Below are positions 11,243 to 19,714 of a stretch of 64,000 nucleotides of DNA, piece after piece. The notes beneath the pieces were generated by a model. It did no database searches and was not told the origin of the DNA. It worked only from the letters and a program-made list of their open reading frames with translations. The position numbers and the translations under genes are program-made. Position 1 is the first letter of the stretch. The number at the start of each line of letters is the position of its first letter. Source of the DNA: Rahnella sikkimica. GTDB lineage: Bacteria > Pseudomonadota > Gammaproteobacteria > Enterobacterales > Enterobacteriaceae. The stretch is from positions 165,978 to 229,977 of the forward strand of contig NZ_CP019064.1 of assembly GCF_002951615.1 (NCBI RefSeq), given 5' to 3'.

Positions 11243-12112
11243 ATGAGCATTCTCGTTACCGGTGCCACGGGCACTATTGGTTCACTCATCATTCAGGGCC
11301 TGGCCAACGCCGGCGCCGAAGCTAAAGCCCTTGTACGCAGGGCAGGTAACCGTAAATTCCCCGCAGGGGTCACGGAGGTCGTTGCAGACCTGACCGATAT
11401 TGCTTCAATGCGCGCGGCACTGTCATCAATACGCACGCTATTTTTGATCAATGCTGTCACGCCCGACGAGGTTACACAGGCCCTGACCACTCTCAATCTG
11501 GCTCGCGAGGCGGGCATCGAACGTATCGTGTATTTGTCAGTCATTCATTCTGACAAGTTCACTAACGTGCCGCATTTCACCGGCAAGTATACGGTTGAAC
11601 GAATGATAGAAAGCCATGATATTCCTGCAACCATTCTGCGTCCGGCTTACTTCATGCAAAACGATCTTATGGTTCAGCAGACCATTCAGAGTTATTCAGT
11701 ATATCCAATGCCGATTGGATCGGCAGGCATCTCAATGATTGATGCTCGGGATATCGCGGACGTCGCCGTGGCTGAGCTGCTGCGACGTGACAAAGCAACG
11801 TCTGCACTTGAAAGGATAATACTGGAACTGACTGGGCCGCAGCCGCTTACCGGAACATCCGTTGCGAAAATCTGGAGTTCCGTTCTGGGGCATGAGATCA
11901 CTTACGGGGGTGATGATGTCGCCGCTTTTGAAGGACAGCTCACTTCATACTCTCCGGGCTGGCTGGCATACGACATGCGCCTGATGATGGCGGGCATCCA
12001 GACATTCGGCATGCACTCCTCAGAAGGAACGACCGCGAAGTTACAATCCATCATGGGACATCCGCTACGTACCTATGAAGACTTCGTACGCGAATCTGTA
12101 GCAGGGAACTAA
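11243..12112 (+). CDS. NmrA-like NAD(P)-binding protein (atypical SDR)
   Basis: The protein has 289 residues and begins with the Rossmann glycine motif VTGATGTIGS (residues 5-14), followed by the typical NmrA/QOR2-like pattern: RTLFLINAVTP, YLSVIHSDKF and ILRPAYFMQN. The YxxxK catalytic pair of classical SDRs is replaced by a GKYTVERM segment. Such proteins act as NAD(P)H:quinone oxidoreductases or redox sensors. It lies 29 bp after the MDR gene with AGGAG ahead of its ATG, so the two are co-transcribed. It looks intact. Confidence 0.85.
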   Translation: MSILVTGATGTIGSLIIQGLANAGAEAKALVRRAGNRKFPAGVTEVVADLTDIASMRAALSSIRTLFLINAVTPDEVTQALTTLNLAREAGIERIVYLSVIHSDKFTNVPHFTGKYTVERMIESHDIPATILRPAYFMQNDLMVQQTIQSYSVYPMPIGSAGISMIDARDIADVAVAELLRRDKATSALERIILELTGPQPLTGTSVAKIWSSVLGHEITYGGDDVAAFEGQLTSYSPGWLAYDMRLMMAGIQTFGMHSSEGTTAKLQSIMGHPLRTYEDFVRESVAGN

Positions 12113-12134
12113 AACAGCAGGCACAAGGGTTGAA

Positions 12135-12790
12135 ATGGTCTAATCAAACCGGACACTTTGTTAGAGATATAATGAGCAACGCTAACGAGGTGAGAATGCG
12201 AAGAAAAACGTTTACCCATGAGTTCTAGCAGGAATGTGTCAATTTGGTTCTGCAGCATAAGTATCCAGTAACTCAGGTTGTTGAAACGATGAATATAGGC
12301 CTTTCAACATTACAATGCTGGTTACGCCAATATAGCGGAGAATTCAGGGGAGATACTCCCATCGCGATTACATCTGAACAACGACGATTACAGGAACTTG
12401 AAAAGCAGGTACGTCAGTTGCAAAGCGACAATGACCTGTTAAAAAAAGCTTCTGTAGATTCAATTGAACAACGACAAAAAGTCGCGGTGAAACTGAAGAA
12501 GGCCGGGGCAAACATCCAGCAAGTATGTTGATGTCTGTCGCTCACGCGCAGTGTATTTTACGCCCGGAGCAGGCGGCCAGCCTTCAGAGCAAATGTACTG
12601 ATGCTTCATGCGGCGGCTAAGTATGCCCATGCTGAAATGGATGCGACGTATGGCAGTCGGCGCATGTGTATTGAGCTGCGTGAACAGGGGGTTTACGTTG
12701 GCCGATACGGTGTCCGTAAGATAAGGGATCTGAGGTCCAACCGTGCGAAAATATACGCTAAGCATGCATTTTGCACAATCCTCTCAAATT
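12135..12790 (+). pseudogene. IS3-family element remnant with an IS30-end scar
   Basis: From 12196 the frame reads MRRKTFTHEF, then a stop codon (TAG), then ECVNLVLQHKYPVTQVVETMNIGLSTLQCW, an IS3 orfA helix-turn-helix; it continues in a leucine-zipper region to DLLKKA. Immediately afterwards comes TGTAGATTCAATTGAACAAC, which closely matches an IS30 terminal repeat, and then orfB sequence (KLKKAGANIQQVC, later YGSRRMCIELREQG). OrfB is frameshifted and truncated near 12790. Confidence 0.78.
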
Positions 12791-12913
12791 AGCTTCCCAG
12801 ATATTCTGTTAGAAGTGTCAGGGAAATCAGAATGCAATCTTAACCTTTCGGTATTTTAGCTTTATCCTGACGTCTGATGTGTGCTTAAAGCTTACAATTC
12901 AGAAAGTTACGAG

Positions 12914-12951
12914 CTTAACGCACGTTTTCGTTCCAGTGGGCTGCAGACCCC
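12914..12951 (+). repeat. Tn3-family 38-bp terminal inverted repeat (right-hand end)
   Basis: The 38 bases from CTTAAC to ACCCC, read inverted, begin GGGGTCTGCAG and contain GGAACGAAAACG and GTTAAG, the hallmarks of Tn3-type ends. The outer end faces right. The following bases are already tnpA sequence of another element, so one transposon end lies inside another's tnpA. Confidence 0.78.
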
Positions 12952-14114
12952 GTACATCAGCCTGAGCGCGGTACTGATGGTGAAGCCTGCAATATCGGAT
13001 TGGAACCGCTGATAAAGCACAATGTACCGGTACTGACGCGCCACCGGCTCAGTTGGGTGAAACAGAATTACCTCCGGGCAGAAACGCTGGTCAGCGCCAA
13101 TACCCGCTTGGTTGATTTTCAGTCCACACTGGAGCTTGCTAGCCGTTGGGGTGGCGGCGAGTTGGCTTCAGCTGACGGCATGCGCTTTGTCACGTCAGTG
13201 AAAACGGTCAATTCCGGGCCGAACAGAAAATATTTTGGCTCTGGGCGTGGCATCACCTGGTACAACTTCGTCTCTGATCAGTACTCTGGATTCCACGGCA
13301 TCGTTGTCCCCGGCACATTACGGGACTCCATTTTTGTGCTGGGAGGCCTTCTTGAACAGCAGACAGGGCTGAATCCGGTTGAGATCATGACAGACACAGC
13401 CGGTACCAGCGACTATATATTTGGCCTGTTCTGGCTACTTGGGTATCAGTTTTCCCCCCGTCTGGCTGATGCCGGTGAAGCCGTATTCTGGCGAGTGGAT
13501 AAATCGGCAAATTACGGAGCACTTGATGAATTGGCCCGTGGGTGTGCAGATCTGTCGAAGGCAGAAAATAAGTGGGATGAGATGATGCGAACTGCGGGTT
13601 CGCTGAAGCTGGGTACCATTCATGCTTCAGAACTCATTCGTTCGCTACTTAAAAGCTCACGGCCGTCAGGGTTAGCTCAGGCTATCATGGAGGTCGAGCG
13701 TGTAAACAAGACGCTGTATCTTCTTAATTATATTGATGATGAAGATTATCGTCGTCGGTTCCTGATGCAACTCAATCGGGGAGAGAGTCGCCATGCAGTG
13801 GCGCGTGCAATTTGTACGGGCAGCGCGGTGAGATCAGAAAACGCTACCGTGAGGGGCAGGAAGAGCAACTTGGGGCACTGGGGCTGGTCACTAACGCAGT
13901 GGTAATGTGGAACACGCTTTATATGCAGGAAGCACTGAGCTGGATGCGCAGTAATGGAGAAGAAACCAGGGATGAGGATATCGCCCGTTTATCCCCACTG
14001 ATGCACGGGCATATCAATATGCTGGGGCATTATACGTTCACGCTATCCGATGATACTTTAAACGGAGATTTGAGAGCATTGAATTTCAATTTAAACAATG
14101 AATTATCTCCTTAA
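12952..14114 (+). pseudogene. Tn3-family transposase (TnpA), C-terminal part, frameshifted
   Basis: Translation from about 12975 (EACNIGLEPLIKHNVPVLTRH) and on to 14114 covers the C-terminal 380 or so residues of a Tn3-family TnpA, including EIMTDTAGTSDYIFGLFWLLG with a catalytic Asp and the downstream ENKWDEMMR with the catalytic Glu. The frame changes near 13815, after ARAI. The N-terminal 600 or so residues are missing. It is followed directly by its own terminal repeat, so this is the right end of a Tn1000/Tn3-like transposon. Confidence 0.88.
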
Positions 14115-14147
14115 CGTACGTTTTCGTTCCATTGGTCTTCAAACCCC
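14110..14147 (+). repeat. Tn3-family 38-bp terminal inverted repeat (right-hand end)
   Basis: Inverted, it reads GGGGTTTGAAG, then CCAATGGAACGAAAACG and ACGTTAAGG, very like the end of Tn1000 (gamma-delta). It overlaps the last codon of the preceding tnpA and points right; the sequence beyond belongs to another tnpA on the opposite strand. Confidence 0.8.
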
Positions 14148-14240
14148 GTGTAATGCTCCCTGATTTCCAGGTCGCTTTCGTTGTACAGCAATCCATCGAG
14201 CACATTGGTTGAATCCCTGACCCGACTGATTAAAAAGGCT
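14148..14240 (-). pseudogene. Tn3-family transposase fragment
   Basis: The minus strand reads ISRVRDSTNVLDGLLYNESD and LEIREHYT, matching the conserved internal TnpA block seen intact at about 39100-39180. It is cut at 14148 by the Tn3 end and at 14240 by the GC-rich AraC module. Together with the plus-strand tnpA piece at 18716 it probably derives from one gene broken by insertion and inversion. Confidence 0.75.
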
Positions 14241-14246
14241 GCCGAC

Positions 14247-15254
14247 CTATCCACGGCGAACTTGGTCGGGCGTCGCTCCTGTCCAAGTCTTGAATGCGCG
14301 ATAGAACGAGTTCGCCTCGTCGAACCCAAGCAAGAATGAGATCTCTGCCGCCGGCATTGTGGTTTTCTTCAAATAATGCCGTGCCAGCTTCTCGCGGGTT
14401 TCATTCAGGATCTGTTGGAAGTTACCACCTTCAGCGTGGACTCGACGCTGCAGCGTCCGTTTGCTCACCGCCAGTTTGCGCGCGATAGCGTCTATCGTCA
14501 CAAGTCCACTAGGCAGCTCCTCGAGTAGTGCGGCGCGCACGCGCTGCGTTGTCGTCGCGGTGGTATCGAGACTGGCTAGCCTCTCCCGAAATTCCGGTTC
14601 AAAGGCGTTCCACATCGCCTCGTTTGATGTGAGGAACGGACGCGTGGCATCAGCGGTGGAAAACGTCACGCGGTGCGTCGTCCCGCGTTCAATGCGGGCG
14701 CCTAGAAACGATTCGTATAGCGCGCGGTGTGACGGCAGCACGTGTGTTGTAACGCCTAATGGCCGGATTTCCTCCCGTGTTCCCATGCGTGCGAGCGTTA
14801 CGCAGAACAGCAGCTCCATCACAACAAGCGATAGCGGCGGTAGCAAGGCGTCGTCGAGCCAGCTGAACTCTATCGAGACGCGTCCATCGGCTTGCGTCAC
14901 TTCGAGACGCATCGGGCCGATTAATGTCTTGTAACGCGCGATGCGTTGCGCAGCTACCAGCAGGTTTGGGCTGCACAGCGAAGCGAAGAGCGCCGGTGAG
15001 AAAGACTCGCTACGAATGGCGTAACACAGCCGCAGCGGCAACGGCAACGGCAACGGGGAGTCGTCGAGCTCCGCCTCAATGCCGTACCAGAGGCGATAGT
15101 AGTCTGCGGATGCGAGTCGGACGGACGGCTGATGAAGTAGGTCGTCCGGTAGGCCCGCCCGGCGCAGTACGTTGGCCGGGGAGATGTCCAGGTCTTTAAG
15201 AAGCGTGCGCCAAGTGGAGTCGAGTGCGTAGCCGGCGGTACCCATTAACGACAT
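14247..15254 (-). CDS. AraC-family transcriptional regulator
   Basis: The protein has 335 residues. It has an N-terminal arabinose-binding-like effector domain (about 20-200) and a C-terminal AraC double helix-turn-helix: VTIDAIARKLAVSKRTLQRRVHAEG (about 245-270), then AAEISFLLGFDEANSFYRAFKTWTG (about 305-330). This architecture is that of OruR/ArgR-like and virulence-type regulators of proteobacteria. GC-rich codon use differs sharply from the flanking transposon DNA, suggesting recent acquisition, perhaps from Burkholderia/Ralstonia-type bacteria. It lies 47 bp downstream of the SDR gene on the same strand. The final residues run up to the truncated tnpA. Confidence 0.85.
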   Translation of the reverse strand: MSLMGTAGYALDSTWRTLLKDLDISPANVLRRAGLPDDLLHQPSVRLASADYYRLWYGIEAELDDSPLPLPLPLRLCYAIRSESFSPALFASLCSPNLLVAAQRIARYKTLIGPMRLEVTQADGRVSIEFSWLDDALLPPLSLVVMELLFCVTLARMGTREEIRPLGVTTHVLPSHRALYESFLGARIERGTTHRVTFSTADATRPFLTSNEAMWNAFEPEFRERLASLDTTATTTQRVRAALLEELPSGLVTIDAIARKLAVSKRTLQRRVHAEGGNFQQILNETREKLARHYLKKTTMPAAEISFLLGFDEANSFYRAFKTWTGATPDQVRRG

Positions 15255-15300
15255 GGTTCGTCAACGTGGTGAATACGTCTATCGTTCCGCGCCAACGTAC

Positions 15301-16122
15301 TCATGCCTCAGGCGCGAAGAGGGCTGCCATGCCGGCGAAGAAGGTTGCGTCATCAGTTGCGCGCCGATGCGCGAGGATCTGCACAGCATCCGCACCTGCC
15401 TCGTAGCGCAGTTGGTCGGTACCGTCGGTCGCTGCCGCGTAGATGATCGATGCGACATCTTCAGGTAGAGAACCTTTTTCCATCATCGGTCCTAGTTTGC
15501 CAAGTACAGATGCGATGAGCAACTGATACTCTTCCATCGTGACGTCGTTGCTGAAGTCTAGGGAACGACCACCGAAGTCAGTCTTCATGCCACCAGGCTC
15601 GACAACCTTCACTCGGATTCCGAGTGGCGCCAGTTCGTAGTGTAGCGACTCGGACAAACCCTCGACCGCAAACTTGGTTCCGTGGTACAGCGTGCCAAGT
15701 GGGAACGCCATCCGCCCGCCCATCGACGATACGTTGACGATGATGCCACTGCGATTGGCACGGAAGTGCGGCAGCAGGGCCTGCGTAGTCGCCATAAGGC
15801 CCAGCACGTTGACGTCGAACTGGCGACGAATCGTCTCGAATGGCGTTGCCTCCAACGGTCCGTACGCGCCATATCCCGCATTGTTAATGAGTGCGTCGAT
15901 TCGTCCGAAACGGGCTAGGCCGGCACTGACGGCTGCGTGGATCGAGTCAACGTCCTGGACGTCGAGCCGCGTCACGAGCATGCGGTCGCGCTGAGTCAGT
16001 TCTGCTTCGCGCTCCGGAGCGCGCATCGTCGCGACGACGTTCCAGCCCTGTGCCTGGAAATGCAGTGCAGCGGCGCGGCCGAGGCCGCTGGATGTACCAG
16101 TAATGAGGACGCTGGGTGTCAT
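15301..16122 (-). CDS. SDR-family oxidoreductase
   Basis: The protein has 273 residues and is a classical short-chain dehydrogenase/reductase: TGTSSGLGRAAALHF (residues 8-22) binds the nucleotide, NNAGYG lies at about 86-91, and the catalytic Ser (NVSSMGG) and YHGTKFA (Tyr and Lys) at about 135-160. The length and the segment VKVVEPGGMKTDFGG fit oxidoreductases near the 17-beta-hydroxysteroid or retinol-dehydrogenase-like group. The substrate is unknown. It is co-directional with the AraC gene, GC-rich, and preceded by AAAGGAG about 6 bp before its ATG. Confidence 0.87.
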   Translation of the reverse strand: MTPSVLITGTSSGLGRAAALHFQAQGWNVVATMRAPEREAELTQRDRMLVTRLDVQDVDSIHAAVSAGLARFGRIDALINNAGYGAYGPLEATPFETIRRQFDVNVLGLMATTQALLPHFRANRSGIIVNVSSMGGRMAFPLGTLYHGTKFAVEGLSESLHYELAPLGIRVKVVEPGGMKTDFGGRSLDFSNDVTMEEYQLLIASVLGKLGPMMEKGSLPEDVASIIYAAATDGTDQLRYEAGADAVQILAHRRATDDATFFAGMAALFAPEA

Positions 16123-16269
16123 GAGAACTCCTTTAGAAGAGCCTCCAGAATACCCTGTTACTTCGGGTCATTCAGTGGCTAGACGTGCCAGTCTGCCATC
16201 GGATAGCGCCAGATGTCCCAGGCCGAACGTATTCGAACATGGGGCGACAACTGTCGAGCCCGCAGCGCG

Positions 16270-16440
16270 AGCATCGGGCGAAGACGACCAGCGGCGATTG
16301 GATGCCGTGTGTGGCATGAGGCCTGGTGTTGAGGCTGTCGGCGATGGCATCGAGCTGTTCTTGGCTGTAGACGCTCAGGTCCGTGCCCTTGGGCAGGTAC
16401 TAGCGCCGCAGGCCATACGTGTTCTCGCAGGTGCAGCGCA
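16270..16440 (-). pseudogene. IS30-family transposase, C-terminal remnant
   Basis: The minus strand shows ENTYGLRR, a stop, then YLPKGTDLSVYSQEQL, DAIADSLNTRP and HATHGIQSPLVVFA, the conserved C-terminal end of IS30-family transposases. No IR or intact frame was found. The rest of the 16123-16659 interval is GC-rich and holds no other recognisable gene. Confidence 0.65.
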
Positions 16441-16659
16441 GCCACGGACAGACGTGGCCCCGGCTGTTCAGACAGTTTCCCGGGTTTGCTAAGTGGAACT
16501 CTGCGGGGTTGAAGTCGAACTACGCAACATGGAAGTTGCCAGTCAAGCTGCTTTCCGGAGCGCGGGCAGCGAGCCGAACCAGAACACGGTTGCACCCGCC
16601 AACGCTTTTGCGATGTGGGAGTAGCTTGCCGCGGGCGTAATAAGTTGCGTGAATAGATG

Positions 16660-18111
16660 TCAATGGCCACGATCTGAAGCTGCCTTGGATTTCGACGCGT
16701 CGGTACGGCGGCGGGCTTGACGTTCTGTGTAGGCGAGTACAAGGGTCGGGATCGCGGCAGATATCGTTATCACGAGCACCCATAAGAAAGTGTTCCCGAA
16801 GCCATCTGCCTGTACTGCGGGCATGGCGTAGTGGCGTAACCGATCATCAAGAATGACGGTGAGAACCGTCGTGCCGATTGCGCCGCCAACCCGTTGAAGA
16901 ATATTGAGTTGCGGCGTTGCGTCGGCGATCTTTTTCGGCGCGATGGCCAGGTAGGCTGCAGTCATCGCCGGGATGATCGACAGACCGAAGCCGATACCCC
17001 GGACAACCATAAGAAGGCACAACAATGTGTAGGGGGTGGTGGCGGTCAGGAAAACGAATGGAATCGTCGAGATCGCCAGGATGACTGTGCCCGCAAAGGC
17101 GGTGATGCCAGCTTTGTAGCGGTCGATGAACGGCGAAGCGAGCAGTGCGCCAAGCCCGGTAGGTGCAACTAGCAGCCCGGCAACGATCACGCCTTCGCCC
17201 CGGACGGTCTGTAGGTACAGCGGCATGAGGATCATCCCGCCGTAATTCGCAGCGCCGAGCGCGAACGTTGCCACCGCCGCCGCGGTGAACAAACGGTTGT
17301 TGTATATCTTTAGATCGAGCAGCGGCTGCTTTGCCTGCAATGCGTGCGCGACGAAGCCGGCCAGGGCAACCACCCCGATCACTAGCGACACCAAGGCTGT
17401 CGCGGTCTGTCCCGCCGCCGCCAGGCCGTAAGTGATGCCCATGACCCCGGTGGACGACAGAATCAGGCCAGCCACATCGAGGCGTCCCGCGTTGCTTCCT
17501 TCTTTATCCTGTGGCAGCAGACGCAGAGCGAGTCCGATTCCAAGGACGCCGAACGGAATGTTCAGCCAGAAGATTGCCTGCCAGTTGATGTATTGAATCA
17601 GCAGGCCTCCGATGGTGGGGCCGAGTGTTGGAGCAAGGATGATCGGAATGGCGATCAAGCCCATCACTCGGCCCATCTGCGCCTTTGAGGACTGTGCGGT
17701 CCAGATCATCGTACCAACAGGCATGATCGCCCCACCACCGATCCCTTGAATTGCTCGGGAGACGACCAGCATCTCCACGCTGTGCGAGCATGCGCACATT
17801 ACCGAGCCCACGGTGAATACTGTGAGCGCGGCCACGTATAGCCGTGCGGCGCCATATCGACGGGCTGTCCAGCCCGTCAGGGGGATGACAGCCGCGAGCG
17901 CCAGCAGGTACGCGGTCATCACCCACTGCACAGCCCCCAGTCCAGCGTGCAGGTCGACCGAGAGGGTACGCACCGCGACGTTGATGATCGTGGTGTCCAG
18001 AAATGACAACGATGCGCCGATCATCACTACACCTACTGATCGGCGTAAAGCTGGTGAAAAAGACTCAGGATTGGTTTTCACGGACGAGCCTCCTCTACGC
18101 GTTTTTTTCAT
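16660..18111 (-). CDS. MFS multidrug transporter, DHA2 (14-TMS) family
   Basis: The protein has 483 residues and many hydrophobic segments, fitting 14 membrane helices. DHA2 markers: motif C-like and motif A-like regions LDTTIINVAVRTLS (about 40), AVQWVMTAYLLALAAVIPLTGW (about 60-82) and ARRYGAARLY. Such proteins use the proton gradient to export drugs, dyes or aromatic acids across the inner membrane. Its start overlaps the PadR gene by 17 bp on the same strand, so PadR and exporter form an operon, an arrangement typical of drug- or phenolic-inducible efflux. Codon use is GC-rich and the gene looks intact. Confidence 0.88.
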   Translation of the reverse strand: MKKTRRGGSSVKTNPESFSPALRRSVGVVMIGASLSFLDTTIINVAVRTLSVDLHAGLGAVQWVMTAYLLALAAVIPLTGWTARRYGAARLYVAALTVFTVGSVMCACSHSVEMLVVSRAIQGIGGGAIMPVGTMIWTAQSSKAQMGRVMGLIAIPIILAPTLGPTIGGLLIQYINWQAIFWLNIPFGVLGIGLALRLLPQDKEGSNAGRLDVAGLILSSTGVMGITYGLAAAGQTATALVSLVIGVVALAGFVAHALQAKQPLLDLKIYNNRLFTAAAVATFALGAANYGGMILMPLYLQTVRGEGVIVAGLLVAPTGLGALLASPFIDRYKAGITAFAGTVILAISTIPFVFLTATTPYTLLCLLMVVRGIGFGLSIIPAMTAAYLAIAPKKIADATPQLNILQRVGGAIGTTVLTVILDDRLRHYAMPAVQADGFGNTFLWVLVITISAAIPTLVLAYTERQARRRTDASKSKAASDRGH

Positions 18112-18649
18112 TGGTCAGGGGTTTGGCCAGACTCTCCAGCAACATCTCATGCCAGGCAATCTCGGCTTTGAGTCGGACATCGCGGTGATGCACGATAAAC
18201 TTCTCATTCATGGCCAGGTTATGCGCAAACTGCTCGGTCTTTGTACGCTCGTGGGCCAGCATGGCGCGCAGTTTTTCCAAGCGTAGTTCCAGCACGGCCG
18301 GAAACTCGTTGAGCTGTTCGCTGTTCAGTTGCGAAATCGCTAGGTCAAACGGGTCTGGGCGGAAGACGACCTCACCCAGCACCTTTTCATGCAGTCGGGC
18401 GAGGGCGACGCGGCCCTCAGCAGTAATTCGCCAGATTTGGCGTTCGGGGTAGCCGCCCGCCCGTTCGATGCGCACCTCCTCGATGAGTCCCTCGTTCGCC
18501 ATGCGCTTGAGCGCGCCGTAGAGGGCTCCGACGGAGATGTCGGCCCAAAAGGATACGTACTCCTTGTCCGCGAGTTGGCGGAGTTGGTGTCCGTGCATCT
18601 CACCATGGTTGGCAAAAACGCCGAGAATGTAGAGTCTTATACTTGACAT
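18095..18649 (-). CDS. PadR-family transcriptional regulator
   Basis: The protein has 184 residues. It has an N-terminal PadR winged helix ([18 protein letters not shown], then [21 protein letters not shown] and the wing [15 protein letters not shown]) and a C-terminal Vir_act_alpha_C-like coiled-coil dimerisation region. PadR proteins repress efflux or phenolic-acid genes until a ligand binds. It overlaps the downstream DHA2 exporter. A near-perfect 28-bp palindrome 24 bp upstream of its start is a likely operator, so it probably represses its own operon. Confidence 0.88.
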   Translation of the reverse strand: MSSIRLYILGVFANHGEMHGHQLRQLADKEYVSFWADISVGALYGALKRMANEGLIEEVRIERAGGYPERQIWRITAEGRVALARLHEKVLGEVVFRPDPFDLAISQLNSEQLNEFPAVLELRLEKLRAMLAHERTKTEQFAHNLAMNEKFIVHHRDVRLKAEIAWHEMLLESLAKPLTNEKNA

Positions 18650-18672
18650 GAGACTATTCCTGCAATTTTACA

Positions 18673-18700
18673 TGAAACTACTCTTGCAAGAATAGTTTCA
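18673..18700. promoter_or_regulatory. Probable PadR operator palindrome
   Basis: TGAAACTA at the left end pairs with TAGTTTCA at the right, and the centre TCTTGCAAGA is itself palindromic; only one base pair mismatches over 28 bp. It lies directly upstream of padR. A related half-site (GAGACTATTC) occurs about 25 bp nearer the gene. Confidence 0.68.
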
Positions 18701-18715
18701 TTTGTCAACTATCCA

Positions 18716-19029
18716 AAATACCTGCTCACGATCCTTGCGGAAGGGATCAATCTTGGTCTAACCAAAATGGCAGAAGCCTGCCCCAGAAGCACCAAATCAT
18801 CGCTCGAAGATATTCAGGCATGGTATATCCGTGACGAAACCTATTCAGCCGCCCTGGCGGAACAGGTGAATACACAGGGGAAACAACCGTTAGCGGCATT
18901 CTGGGGAGACGGAACAACATCGTCATCGGATGGCCAGAATTTCAGAACGGGCAGTATCGGCCGCTACGCAGGGCAGGTGAACCCCAAATATGGTCAGGAT
19001 CCGGGGCTCCAGTTTTATACCCATACAGG
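18716..19029 (+). pseudogene. Tn3-family transposase fragment
   Basis: The plus strand reads [20 protein letters not shown] and on through [35 protein letters not shown] and [12 protein letters not shown], a central TnpA segment carrying the first catalytic Asp block ([12 protein letters not shown]). It stops at the IS3 fragment near 19030 and is homologous to residues about 615-715 of the TnpA at 36931. It is truncated at both ends. Confidence 0.85.
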
Positions 19030-19034
19030 CTACA

Positions 19035-19230
19035 GACGGACAACGGCAGCCTACGTGATGAATGTCTGAACGTGCACTGATTCCTGTCACGGGAATATAC
19101 TCAGAAGAAGATCGAGCACTGGCGGCAGGAATATAACCAGTATCGGCCACATTCCTCATTAAATAACCAGACTCCGGCAGAATTTGTCCGAAGCCTGCAA
19201 ACAGGCCCGGACCTCTGATTTATCCTGGCT
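19035..19230 (+). pseudogene. IS3-family orfB C-terminal fragment and IS end
   Basis: The segment reads [14 protein letters not shown], then, after a stop, [20 protein letters not shown] and [16 protein letters not shown], almost identical to the end of the intact orfB at 56995-57804. Codons between TDNGS and SLRDE are deleted. The following ATTTATCCTGGCTCCGATATTGGG is the terminal repeat of that IS. Confidence 0.82.
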
Positions 19231-19714
19231 CCGATATTGGGAGGAGATCATTTACTCTCCTTTGTCGAGTTGCTCCCGAATACGCATTTTCTATTTATGC
19301 CCTGCATGACTATGTACTTTTAATAAAGTACTTCGCTCAACAAAAATTTTATAAACACAATACTTCCCCGCCTACTTGTTCAGGAGTAAACAAATACATT
19401 GCCTGTTCGCGCGAACAGTTAGCCTGGATGAATAATAGATGTTATGACTGACGCTAGCGTCAAGAACATCTTTATTTCATCACTGCCAGTCATGAAACAC
19501 GTACAGTTTTCAGGTTTTTGCTTCCGACCCCCTCCTTCGTGCGTAAACCGAACGCCGCCGCGGGGCATCGCATTTCACCCCGACGTCGCCCGAAGGTCTT
19601 TTCTTTTCACGGATTGGGGTTTACCCCAGACTACCCAATTGCCCACAGACTTATCCCCCGTTTTTGTGGATAAGACTACATTTAGCTTCAGCGCCACAGT
19701 CCGTGGTGGATATT
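19231..19714. other. Non-coding stretch with a palindrome and a DnaA-box-like site
   Basis: No credible gene. A perfect 16-bp palindrome CTGTTCGC/GCGAACAG lies at 19403-19418. TGTGGATAA at 19665-19673 is a consensus DnaA box (reverse strand), with a near-match TTATCCCCC 5 bp to its left. This might be a fragment of a replication or control region, but no initiator gene or iterons accompany it. Confidence 0.35.

Noticed and set aside
16179..16742. 187-codon minus-strand frame
   Set aside because: Low-complexity GC-rich shadow; the true signal in this stretch is an IS30 transposase tail in another frame.
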